From NCBI GenBank assembly GCA_034440635.1, contig JAOTON010001478.1, positions 1,612,001 to 1,676,000 of the forward strand: a stretch of 64,000 nucleotides of DNA, written 5' to 3'. The notes below the pieces were generated by a model. That model saw only the letters and a list, made by a program, of their open reading frames with translations. It did no database searches and had not been told where the DNA came from. Source of the DNA: Lepas anatifera. Taxonomy: Eukaryota; Arthropoda; Thecostraca; Lepadidae. Made by a program: the position numbers and the translations under genes. This document shows, one piece after another, positions 54,400-64,000 of the stretch. Positions within the stretch are counted from its first letter, which is position 1, and every line of letters starts with the position of its first letter.

Positions 54400-57300
54400 A
54401 AATCACACTGGGATCCCTCTCCCGATTAGATCCCAGGGGGTCTCTGATACTGATTCACGGCGCCTCTTGACCAAAATTGTGGACTCCTGAGAATCTCTCG
54501 GGGCTCCCTAGATTAGTTATCGGCAGCACCTATGGGCCTATTTATCGGCCCCCCAGATTTGCTCTGGGGGAGGGGGCTGCGACTGACTCTCGGGGCCATC
54601 CAGATTAGCCCTTGGGGGTCCCCTGAGGCTATCTCTGGGGTGGGGCGGGGGCTGGGAATGACTTCCGACAGCCCTCTGAGACTAACCCTGGGGCGCCCCC
54701 TGAGGCTAACACTCGAGGAGGGAGGCGTGGAAGCACCCCTGAGACTGAGTATTTGGCACGGCACTCCTAAGACTGTCTCTCGGAAACCCAGATTAACCAT
54801 CAGAGGCCTAAGGCTAACTCGGGGCCGTGAGACCAAAATTCAGGAGCACCTCTGGGAATTACTCTCAAAGCCCCAAAATTAGCTCTTGGACGAACCGGAG
54901 ACTAGCTTCCGGGAGCACTCTAAGACTAACTTTTAGGTGCTCCCTGAGATTGACTCGGGGCCTCTTATGCAACAACTAGGGGGAGGGGCACAGCCTCAGG
55001 CTAAATCTCGAGGGTTCCCAAGATTACCCCTCGGGGGCCTCCTGAGATCAGCACTCTGCGGATCAAATGAAACTAACTCTCGGACCTCCAGATTAACTCT
55101 CGGGGCCACCTGAAAGTAAATATTGACTCCTGAGAGAGACGCCCGCAAGACTATGGGACCGAATATAGGGGGTGGGGGGGGGGGCTTATCGACACACCAA
55201 CTGCCAAGGTCATATGGCGAATATAGGGGGTCCTCTAAGACTGACTCTCGGGGTCCCCTTGACCGACTCTTGGGGTTCTCTGAGACTGATTTTAATGTAG
55301 CCCCCTGAAATAGACTGTTGCAGGGCCGTGAGAACCACTCTCTGGGGGAACCTGGGACGAGTTCGGCCCCTGAGACCGACTTTCGGGGTCCACTGAGACC
55401 AACTCTCAGGGCCCCTCTGAAATACACCTTGACTTGAAATTTTATACTTGAGACCGAATCTCAGGGCGGGGCCCTAAGGCCGACCCGGGACATCCTAAGA
55501 GCGAATCTTCAGGGGCTTCTGAGACTGATTCTGGGGCCCCGTGATCAGAGAATGCTTTGCAGTGGTTCAGATTGGCCCAAAGGGGGTGCTCGGACTCCTA
55601 CAACTCCTTGGCTACGCCACTGCATCCACACATTCGGGTGCCCGCCGAGATCAGCACTTGGAGGCCCCTGAAAGCATTGCTTTCCCCCGATACCAATACT
55701 CTGGAGCCCCTGGATACTGATGCGCGGGGCTCCTAAGACCAAGCTCGGGGTTCCACTTAGATCAGGTTCGGGGGGCACCCTTAGGTCCATGCTTGCACTT
55801 TTCTCAGGAGTAACTCGACACCGTTGTTCGGGGGCCCCCAGATCAACATTCGAGCCCCCCCCAGACTAATGCTCGGTACTCTGGAGCCCTTCGATACCAA
55901 TGCTCGGGGACCCTGAGCCCAAGCCTGGGCCCCTGAGACCAACCTCTGGGTCCCATGGGGCCAATGCTCGTGCCTCGATCATAAGTCCCCTCGATATCGA
56001 TAGTCGGGGGGGTGCACCCCGAGATCAATATTGCCCCCCCCACTTCCCGAGATCAATGTTCGCTGCTCCGGAGCCATCGATACCAATGCTCGGGGGATCC
56101 CTAAGACCAGCTCTGGAGCCCCCTAAGACCAAGATCGAAAGGCCCGTGAGACAAAGCTCGGAAGGCCCGTGAGACCAAGCTCGGGCCCCTAATGCAAAGC
56201 TTGGGGGCCCCCTGAGACCAACCTCGGGGCCCCCGAGACCAAGCTTGGGGGACCTGAGACCACGCTCGAGGAGCCCCCTGAGACCAAGCTTGGGGGTCCC
56301 CTGGTACCAAACTCAGAGGGCCCCGTGACACCAAACTCAGGGCCCCTGAGACCAAGATCGAAAGGCCCGTGAGACTAAAGCTCGGGGGGACCTGAGACCA
56401 AGCTCGGGGGCCCTTGAGACCGAGCTCAGGGGGCCCATGAGATCAATGTTAGGTACTCTGGAGCCTTCAATACCGATGATCGGGGGCCCCCCTGAGACCA
56501 AGCTCGGAAGGTCCCTGAGACCAAGCTCGGGGGCCCCTGAGACCGAGCTCGGAGGCCCCCTGAGACCAAACTCGGAGGGCCCCCTGAGACCAAGATAGAA
56601 AGGCCCTGAGGCTAAGCACGGGGGTCCTTGAGACCAAGCTAGGGGACCCTGAGACCAAGATCGAAAGGCCCGTGAGACTAAAGCTCGGGGGCCCGAGACC
56701 AAGCTCGGGGGCTCCTGATACCAAGCTCGGGGGTCCCTGAGACCAAGCACGGGGAGCCCTGAGACCAAGCTCGGGGGGCCGAGACCGAGCTCAGGGGCCC
56801 CCGAGATCAATGTCTGGTTCCCTAGAGTCTCGATACCGATGATCAGGGGCCCCCTGAGACCGAGCTCGGGGCCCCCTGAGACCAAGATCAGGGGGGCCCG
56901 TAAGACCAAGCTTTACGGGGCGCGGTAGTGGAGTGGTCAGCGTAGCTGGCTTCCACGCAGCCGACCCGGGTTCAAGGCCCGGCGGCTTCCCTGAACAAGG
57001 AGCAAGCTGGCTCCCGAGAAACCCTTCCAACAGGGAAAGAGTTGGCGACGCCATATGACCCTGGCAGTTGGTGCGTCGATAAGCCCCAATAATTAAGACC
57101 AAGCTTGGGGCCCCCTGAGATCAAGCTCGGAGGTTCCTTGAGACTAACCTCGGGGGGGCCTGAGATCGAGCTCGGAGGGCCCCCTGAGGCCAAGCTCAGG
57201 GGGCCCCTGAGACCAAGCTTAGGGCCCCCTGAGATCAATGTTCGGTACTCTGGAGCCCTCAATACCGATGATCGGGCCCCTGAGACCAAGCTCGGGGGCA

Positions 57301-57600
57301 ACCTGACCAAGCTCGGGGGCCCCTGAGACCAAGTTCGGAGGTCCCTTGAGACCAGGCTTGGGCGCTCCCTGAGACCAAGCTCGGGGGCCCCCTGAGACCG
57401 AGCTCGGGGCCCCTGAGACCAAGATCAGGGGGGCCGTAAGACCAAGCTTGGGGGCCCCCTGAGATCAAGCTCGGAGGTCCCTTGAGACTAACCTCGGGGG
57501 GGGCTGAGATCGAGCTCGGAGGGCCCCCTGAGACCGAGCTCAGGGGGCCCCTGAGACCAATGCTCGTGTTTTCCATTGCATAAGGTCAGCCCAAGGGGGG
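54400..57600. repeat. 21-26 bp GGGGCCCC satellite, blocks I and II inverted
   Basis: Block II units (GGGGCCCCTGAGACTGACTC type) occupy about 54400-55560. A boundary with TTGGCTACGCCACTGCATCC sits at 55610-55628. Block I units (GAGACCAAGCTCGGGGGCCC) then occupy 55640-57590. This is the reverse of the order in copy A. Copy B has noticeably more units. Minus-strand frames (56337-56909, 56101-56355, 54996-55427) are by-products. Confidence 0.85.
56914..57094 (+). mobile_element. tRNA-derived SINE, best-preserved copy
   Basis: It has an A box TAGTGGAGTGG (56926-56936) and a B box GGTTCAAGGCC (56969-56979) with about 32 nt between, as in tRNA genes, so it was probably transcribed by RNA polymerase III. 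The body runs GAGAAACCCTTCCAACAGGG, AAAGAGTTGGCGACGCCATA and GACCCTGGCAGTTGGTGCGT. It ends CCCCAATAATT. AAGACCAAGCTT flanks both sides (56902-56913 and 57095-57106), though this word also belongs to the satellite unit. Confidence 0.87.
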
Positions 57601-58374
57601 GTCCGCGGACCCCAAGGACCCCCTTGGCTACGCCACTGTTGGCCGCAACACTCCCCGCTAACATTTAATGTTTTTTCTGTTTTCCAACTATGCATTTTTT
57701 TGCTCTTGATTAGTGGCGGATCTAGGATATTGGTAAGTGGGGGAGTGCGGAGCCTCAGAGGGCGCACTTTTTCATCAACTTTTCACCGAAAGGGTGCCTA
57801 TAGTATAGCATCCTTTGCGTCCGGTTTTCGGTGGCCATCATTTTTCTGGATCGTGTTTTTAACAAAGTTCTGCCCCTCCCTCCCACCACCATAACAGTTT
57901 GTCTGCTGCCCTGCTGCTTTTTCGGTGTCAGAATATCGTATTCAAGAGCGGAAGAGGTAAAAAGAAATCATATTTATACAAGGGACAAACCAGAAATAGC
58001 TTAGGTGCCAGCTGCTTGAAAAGGGGGCAAAAAAGGCAAAATTCCAAGAAAGGGCCAACTGAAAAAATCGCGGGGCCAAACACGACAAAAAAGACCCAAT
58101 TCGAGATATTTGGCCACAAAATGGCCAACCTGGCAGCCCTGACGCTACCACAATGTATTCCAAATGAAAAGGTTATTTTCTTATTTTTCTTGATGATTGT
58201 GGCAAGGTAAGCAAATTCCTAAAGTATCGAACACAAGTGGTTTATAGGCTAAATCGAGACAAGTTTTTACGTACATACCTACTATGCCATACTTACTGCC
58301 AACAAGTTGTGTGGTTGTTGCTGTCAAAATCATCTAGGGAATGTAGTACAAAAACCAGCCAATAATTTGTTTAG

Positions 58375-58460
58375 GCTTACCGACGCACCAACTGTCAGGG
58401 TTTTATGGCGTCGCCAACTCTTTCCCTGTTGGAAGGGTTTCTCGGGGGCCAGTTCTATGA
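58375..58460 (-). mobile_element. SINE body fragment
   Basis: The minus strand carries GAAACCCTTCCAACAGGG, GAGTTGGCGACGCC and CTGACAGTTGGTGCGTCGG but no tRNA head. The equivalent plus-strand fragment lies at 62312-62390 in the right arm, so it predates the inverted duplication. Confidence 0.75.
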
Positions 58461-59330
58461 TTCTGCCGAAGGGATGTGGCCGAATATATAATCTCTCCCA
58501 ATTTTCAACATCGGGGAATCGATGAGAAAGGCCAGCTAACAACTTATCGACTTTACAGAAAAAATTGATGCAGCGATCTCACTATAAATTTCACGTATGC
58601 TACAGCGTCAAACGTATGCAACAAGCGTCGGAAAAGAGGGACCAGGGGCCTGCCCCCCCCCGCCCACCCACTTTTTGATCAGAAATTTTCTGATATCAGT
58701 CAAAATGGGAGAAAACCGGAAATTTGTATAACCAGCCGCTGCGGAAGGCGACGAGGACCCCAAATTCGAAGAGTTTTTGGTACGAACGTGGTAAGTTTGT
58801 TGTCAGCATCAGGTTGAAGTTTGGCTGGCCCCCTCACTTTCTTGCCGCTGGTGACGTTTATGTATGCTACCACCACAATAATAAATAAAAAGGCTAAGCA
58901 CTTCACACCGCCACACCCGCGACCAGTCGTACGCGCTTTGACTACACCGTGTCCCGTCTAATCCACGAACGAGCTCTAAGCGCTCACAACTGACTGCGTG
59001 TGAAATGAGAGCATCATACAATCTCACGATTCTAGCTGGGGTATGGGCTTCCGGTCGGATAAAACATGATGTTTGATTGGTTGTAGGCCAGCGTTCATCT
59101 CCAGCGTTGTGATTAGCTGATGCTGAGGCTGCTTTCGCCGGGATTTCCCGTATCGTAACTACGCGCTCTGTTTCGTCTTCGCACGACGGAGGAGACAGCC
59201 ACGGATGAACATTTTTTAACACAATTTTTGTGAATTACCAATTTGGCACCAGCAATAAAACTAAATTATTATTATCGGGTGGTTTTCTGTCTTATTTTCG
59301 TTAGGTGAGTTTGCAATTGTTGAAGTTTAA

Positions 59331-60356
59331 CCCTCGCCCCACCGGGGGGCCATCGATGGCCCCCCTAAGGTTTTTCCGGGATAGCAGAAAAACGACGAGG
59401 CGCAGCACCGCGGTTGAGGGCTCTACCTCTCACTGCATCATTTTCCCATCATCCCTGAAATTTTTTACCCCGGGTCACCCAAGGTCAGGTCACCAGACGA
59501 GGTCAACCAAGGTCACCTCACTTCACCTTTAGAGCTCTGTAAGAGTTACATTTCAAAGTCGATCAATTTGAAACTTCCTACACTTCATGACCCCTCCAGG
59601 GTCTACAAGGTGTATATCCGGGATTTTTCGATTTCGTGCCCTGAGGTCAGGTCACGAGGCGACCTCTCCCATTGGAAAAGCATGAGGAAAAGCTATTTCA
59701 TGATATAAAAGCCACAAAAATGATTGCAAATACTCAGACTGCTCAGAACAACGTTTTTGGACACCCTTTCACGGATCCCAGGGGTCATATTTGCCCTTTG
59801 ACTTTTCCAAGGTCATCCAAGGTCACCAGAGGTCAAAAACAGTATTTTGACAATAACTTTTGACCTAATTGAGTTAGAGCGGTTAAACAAACACCATCGT
59901 GTTTGTCTTGTCACTGGCTTTCAGGTGATATACGGCAAGGTCACTTTTTGACCTTTCGTGACCTCAGGTCATATTAGGTCACGAGGTGACCTCTGGCGGT
60001 CAAACCACTGGCGGGAGGTCTTTACATTCCACATAGCGGAAAAATTACTGGCAATTTGCTATCAAATGTACTTTACCAGGCCTCAATAGCTCTAATGACA
60101 TAAGAGTTATGCCCAGTTTGCTTAATCATTGCATATTTGAGTGAAAATAGCCGATCTTGACCTAATTTGACCTCTGGAGGTCAAACCATTGACCTGAGCA
60201 CTAAAACATGCGAAGTAATTTCTTACTGAATTCACGCGAGCTTTCTATTGCACTTTGCAGATTTGCGCTAACGCACATATTTTCGGAGTTAGAGGGGGGG
60301 CCATCGATGGCCCCCGGTGGGGCGAAGGTGGCGCCGGACCCCCGGTGGGGCGCGGG
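59331..60356. mobile_element. TTAA-flanked AGGTCA-rich MITE, copy 2
   Basis: TTAA flanks at 59327-59330 and 60357-60360. Ends CCCTCGCCCCACCGGGG and the inverse of CCCGCGCCCCACCGGGG match at 16 of 17 bases. Each end also has the palindromic block GGGGGCCATCGATGGCCCCC. In the right arm of the inverted repeat the same place (inverse of about 61695-61725) runs through without it. I count about 20 AGGTCA/TGACCT hexamers in 1026 bp. No long protein frame is present. Confidence 0.9.
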
Positions 60357-60463
60357 TTAAGTCATATTTCACTGGGGGGGGCAATTTCCGGGCACTGGGG
60401 GGGCATTTCGGCCGACTGGGGGGCAAATGGCCCCCCAGTTAACATGTTAAAAAATTGCCTGCT

Positions 60464-61490
60464 CACAATGGTTGGCAACATGTACATTTTTGTTCCCCAA
60501 AATACTTTGGATGATATTCCAAATCATAATCAAACTATTCTACAACCGCAATTACACCCTGGACATTTAAGAAAAGCAGAATCGCCCTTCATCGGTTTAG
60601 AGGCGACGTGGTGACTGGTTAGCCCGCCAGGACCTATACCTTGTCTACCCAAATTGTCAAATCGAGCACCTCACAGATATGCGAAAAACAGGGGTGGAGT
60701 CGGAAATGATTCCACGGGTGGTAGTGTGTTAGAAACTCTTGACGGAAATAGCTTTCAATGGCTCCTCCGATGGGTGATTATACATGAGGTGCGTAAAAAT
60801 TGCATTTTTCAATGCGAGTTTACTCAAACTTACCTCGGCACTGCACTTCAAATATTACAAAGAGTAGCTTTAGTCTACTTCAGTCCGCTAGTCCGCTGCT
60901 GCCAATTCTCCAAATGGTAGCGGACTAACGGTAACGGTCTCTATAACCAAAAAGTAGCGGTGTAGCGAGTAGGAGACTAGGAACTGAAACTGCTACTGAC
61001 ATATTTCTCCTGTAAATGTATTTAGGAATAACGCTGAAGCTTTTTGAGTAGCACTTTAGTTGCGATTTGTAATAAAAAGTAGAGATCACTTAGTAGTGGG
61101 AGCGGTTTCGCGACTTTTTGTAAAGAAGTGACACTAGTAGCAGTAGCGGTTTCGGCCAGCCCAGGTAGCTGAAGTAGCGCCCGTGGTATAGAAATTGGTA
61201 GCAGCATCCGCCTCCGCCGAAAATACCCAAAAATATATTATGCCCCGTCAATGAAGATATGAAACTAAAACAAAAGCGCCTGATTTGGTCCGGTTTGACC
61301 TGTGCGGTCGTGCCCCTCTCCTCCCCTTCAATATTTTACCGTTCTTACGCCTATGTGCACAAGTAATAATAGCTGCCGCAAATTTGCTTTTTGAGCAGGG
61401 TATTTCGCTGTAAAGTTTGTATGGGATGTTATATGAATATCTAAAGCAGGTGTGAAATTCTCCATACGCTCACATGGGAATTGACGCCCA
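60464..61490. other. Spacer between the arms with GTAGCGG-type low complexity
   Basis: 60860-61210 repeats words such as GTAGCGG, AGTAGC and GTAGCAG on both sides of an AT-rich core, a diverged short-period repeat. ACCGTTCTTACGCCTATG at 61337-61354 is a lone copy of the outer hAT-like terminus (inverse of CATAGGCGTAAGAACGGT). No gene is seen. Confidence 0.5.
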
Positions 61491-61491
61491 G

Positions 61492-61607
61492 CGACAGGTA
61501 GAATTGTCAGGTAGAATTATCACCCACCGGCAGCCACCGTGACAGGTAGAATTATCGCCCACCGACAGCCACCGTGACAGGTAGAATTATCGCCCACCGA
61601 CAGCCAT
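61492..61607. repeat. 35-bp tandem repeat, about three copies
   Basis: GACAGGTAGAATTATCGCCC followed by ACCGACAGCCACCGT repeats, the first copy with a small internal duplication. It adjoins the right arm at 61613 and is absent from the left arm end. Confidence 0.9.
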
Positions 61608-61612
61608 CCAGG

Positions 61613-63165
61613 CAATTTTTTAACATGTTAACTGGGGGCCATTTGCCCCCCAGTCGGCCGAAATTCCCCCCAGTGCCCGGAAATTGGCCCCCAGTGAAAT
61701 AGACAGGAGATGACTGAAAGTTGAACAAACACAAACTCACTAAACGAAAATAAGACGGAAACCACTCAATAGTAGCAATGCTGATCTATTGCTCGTCCCA
61801 TATTGGCAATCCACAAAAATTGAGTTCAAAAATTTTCACCAGTGTCTGACTACTCCATCGTGCAAAAACGAAACAAAGCGCAAAGTTACAGGAAATCCCG
61901 GCAACGCAACATCAGCATAAACTAATCACAACGCAGGAGACAGCCTACAGCCAATCAAACATCGTGTTCTATCCGACCGGAAGCCCACACCTCAGCCAGT
62001 ACCGTGGGATTGCATGATACTCTCATTTCACACAAGGTCAGTTGTCAGCACTGAGAGCTCGCTCGTGGATTATGCGGGACACGGTGTAGTCAAAGCGCGT
62101 GATACTGATTGCTGGTGTGACAGTGTGAAGTGCTTAGCCTGTTTCTCTATTATTGTGGTGGTAGCATACATGGAATTTATAATGAAATCGTTGCATTCAA
62201 TTTTTATGTAAAGTTGATAAGTTGTTCGTTGGTCTTTCTCATCGATTTCTTGATGTTGAAAATTGGGTGAGATTATATATTAGGCTACAGGCCTTCGTCA
62301 GAATAATCAAACTGGCCCCCGAGAAACCCTTCCAACAGGGAAAGAGTAAGCGACGCCATATGACCCTGCAGTTGGTAGGTCGACAAGTCCCAAAACAGTT
62401 TCGACTGGTCTTTGCACTAAATTCCTTAGATGATTTTGACAGCAAAAGCCACGCATCATAGTAGGTATGTACATAAAACTCGTCTCGATTTTAAGACTAT
62501 GTACCTACCACAGGTGTTCGATATTTTAGGAATTTACTTACCTTGCCACACTCATAAACAACAATAAGAAAATAGTTTATTCATTTGGAATACATTGTGG
62601 CAGCATCAGAGCTACCAGGTTGGCCATTTTGTGGCCAAATATCTCGAATTTGGCCTTTTGTCGTGTTTGGCCCCGCAATTTTTTGGTTGACCCTTCCTCG
62701 AAATCTGGCATTTTTGCCATTTTTCTTGCAGCTGGCACTTAAGCTATTTTTGGTTTGTCCCTTATATAAATGTGGCTTCTTTTGGCCTTTTCCGCTCTTG
62801 AATGAAATGTTCTGACACCAAAAAAGCAACAAAGAAATAGAAAAACTCTTACGGCGGTGGGAGGAAAGGACCGAACTTCGTTAAAAACACGAACCACAAA
62901 AATGACGGCCACCGAAAACCGGACGCGAAGTTTAAATATAGGGTCCCTTTGGGTGAAACGTTGATGGCAAAGTGCGCCCTCTGAGACTCCACCCTCCCCC
63001 ACTTACCAAAATCCTAGATCCGCCACTGTTCAAGACCAAAGAATTCACAGTTGGAAAAGCAGGAAATATATTAAATTTTAGTGGGGGAGTGGTTCGGCCA
63101 AGATAATTGATGATGCTAACAAATGTTCTGGTTATATGGGTAAAATCATTTGATGGCCACGCGGT
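61613..63165. repeat. Right arm of large inverted repeat (uninterrupted copy)
   Basis: The inverse of 57647-60463 plus 52133-52206, without the hAT-like element B and without the MITE at 59331. It includes the TATTGTGGTGGTAGCATACA segment (62151 on), a SINE body fragment at 62312-62390 and the CTAGATCCGCCACTG motif ending at 63028. The homology continues past that motif into GTTGGAAAAGC and on to 63165. Frames on both strands are short and unrecognised. Confidence 0.8.
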
Positions 63166-63197
63166 ATTGGAAGGACATTCCTGGCATCCTACAAAAA

Positions 63198-64000
63198 CCC
63201 GCCCCAGTGGGCCTTCGAGCTACCTTCGCCCTGGTGGGGGATTTCAAACACCCTCTCCCCTTGAACTCGGTTCCTATTCGGGATAGCAAAAAGGTGAACG
63301 CTGGTGGATAGGCCATAAAATTCATGAAAAAACTACATCGGTCACTTTTTGGATCAGATCAATATTGAGGTCATTACAGGTCAAAGAATAGGGCATATTA
63401 GAGAAGAGTTCTTGACTTTAGCGTTTAAGAGACTTGAGTTAGAATATTTTTGAAGCACCATTTGCTTCCTCTCGTTACAGCAATTGGAATGATGTGTAGT
63501 ATGACTATGCTAGGTCTGAACATAAAAATGCCCTTACCTCAGGTCAAGTCAAGGCCGCCACCTAACCTAGCGTAGTCAATTTGTGTATCAATCGATTTGC
63601 AATAATAATCACAACGTTATGGTATCAAAATGAAAGCTTTATCACCATTTGCCGCAAAATTATTGACGCAAGTCTGAAAACCTGCTTAAGTAGCCCCAGA
63701 CGGCCGAGGTCACAGGCCCAAGCTTGCAACATGAACCTATAAAGGGGCCTAGGATATCATGATTTGGAGAATACGAAGATATTTCACTTGGTATCTACAG
63801 AAATAGAGCAAATGTTTGGCCAATTTCCTTTTTCCCCGATGCATTTCCGATGGAGAGGTCATGATCCGTAACCGACCTTAGGTCAATATGAAAAAGTCAC
63901 GGAGTATGTTTTGTATTACTTTGGGGGCCCATTATGTGGTGTAAGTTTCAATTCGATAGATTCGACCTTTCCTTACTAATGCCACCTCACAAATTTTTTG
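63198..64000 (+). mobile_element. AGGTCA-rich MITE, copy 3, cut by window end
   Basis: Starts CCCGCCCCAGTGGGCC with the second-tier block CTTCGCCCTGGTGGGGG at 63224, then follows the inverse of 14386-13580 closely (GGATAGCAAAAAGGTGAACG; GGTCACTTTTTGGATCAGAT). It abuts the right arm of the inverted repeat. A left TTAA is not preserved (AAAAA is present instead). Confidence 0.8.

Larger units (their letters stand above)
52215..57638. mobile_element. Inner hAT-like element, copy B (inverted relative to copy A)
   Basis: Starts CAGTGGCGTAGCCAGGATTC at 52215 and ends with the inverse of CAGTGGCGTAGCCAAGGGGG at 57638. The exact duplication TTGGCCGC lies at 52207-52214 and 57639-57646. The unoccupied site is visible in the right arm of the large inverted repeat near 63090 (TTCGGCCAAG). 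The 5424-bp body is copy A in reverse order plus a TTAA MITE (52680-53328) and a SINE (56914-57094). No transposase is present. Confidence 0.9.
57647..60463. repeat. Left arm of large inverted repeat, main part
   Basis: Its inverse aligns with 61613-63093: the TAGTGGCGGATCTAGGATAT start at 57711 against the end of the right arm at 63028, the GTTGGAAAA flank beyond it, the GACGCCAT-SINE segment, the ATTATTGTGGTGGTAGCATA segment and the final CCCCAGTTAACATGTTAAAA at 60435-60454. It contains the MITE 59331-60356 and a minus-strand SINE remnant at 58375-58460. Frames such as 57899-58210 and 58809-59222 are not recognisable proteins. Confidence 0.8.

Noticed and set aside
56337..56909. 190-codon frame reading GLRGPRAWSQGPPSLVSG
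   Set aside because: A by-product of the 21-24 bp satellite unit; the inverted copy A gives the same peptide pattern at 20904-21593.
56926..56990. A functional tRNA gene
   Set aside because: A and B boxes are present, but the sequence cannot fold into a proper acceptor and anticodon arm and is attached to the SINE body.
57711..57730. TAGTGGCGGATCTAGGATAT as the terminus of the left inverted arm
   Set aside because: The homology with the right arm continues past this motif into the flank, so it is an internal older terminus, not the border of the inverted repeat.

Overview
The window looks like gene-poor, repeat-dominated nuclear DNA of an animal, most likely an invertebrate. I cannot name the species. 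The evidence is the kind of elements present: Penelope-like retroelements with GIY-YIG endonucleases, Tx1/L1-like and CR1/Jockey-like LINEs, tRNA-derived SINEs, hAT-like DNA elements with 8-bp target duplications, and TTAA-flanked MITEs. There are no operons, bacterial genes, rRNA genes or CRISPR arrays. Only two long open frames look coding and undamaged: a GC-rich, serine-rich 480-codon frame at 16238-17680 (+), possibly a host exon, and a 428-codon LINE ORF1-type protein at 49747-51033 (-).

Layout, left half. 1-1943 is the right part of a composite element whose fuller copy lies at 19911-26465. 1944-7244 is mostly unexplained single-copy-like sequence. 7253-14536 is a 7.3-kb non-autonomous hAT-like element with a 16-bp perfect terminal inverted repeat and the target duplication GTATGTAC. 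It is built on a 100-bp GGCGCC satellite and carries a SINE (11411-11576) and an AGGTCA-rich MITE (13401-14386). The candidate gene sits at 15.8-17.7 kb. 19911-26465 is a second hAT-like element (duplication TGTTAAGG) that itself contains a third one, 20660-24655 (duplication TGTTCTGA), filled with a 21-24 bp GGGGCCCC satellite. Two short hAT-type MITEs lie at 26661-26953 and 27544-27774. A LINE (minus strand, about 28430-31262) is split by a head-to-head Penelope-like element at 29308-31172.

Layout, right half. A second, nearly full-length but broken Penelope-like element (33092-35320) lies between two (TA)n tracts. A 59-bp tandem array carries seven perfect TGACGTCA sites (37078-37487), and a 31-bp minisatellite of about 32 copies fills 38509-39498. 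A decayed Tx1-like LINE (43186-47639, minus) is interrupted by a 584-bp insertion with a 14-15 bp duplication. A plus-strand LINE 3' fragment and the intact ORF1-type frame follow. From 52.1 to 63.2 kb there is a large inverted repeat. Its left arm is interrupted by another copy of the satellite-bearing hAT-like element (52215-57638, duplication TTGGCCGC) and by a TTAA MITE (59331-60356). The right arm (61613-63165) is uninterrupted and serves as the empty-site reference.

How it fits together: the window is a layered record of transposition. Paralogous empty sites inside the window itself prove several insertions and give their order. The most unusual theme is a group of large DNA elements with no visible transposase whose bulk is GC-rich degenerate satellite, alongside TTAA MITEs packed with AGGTCA nuclear-receptor half-sites. 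Most long open frames in the satellite regions are by-products of repeats whose unit length is not a multiple of three or whose units lack stops.
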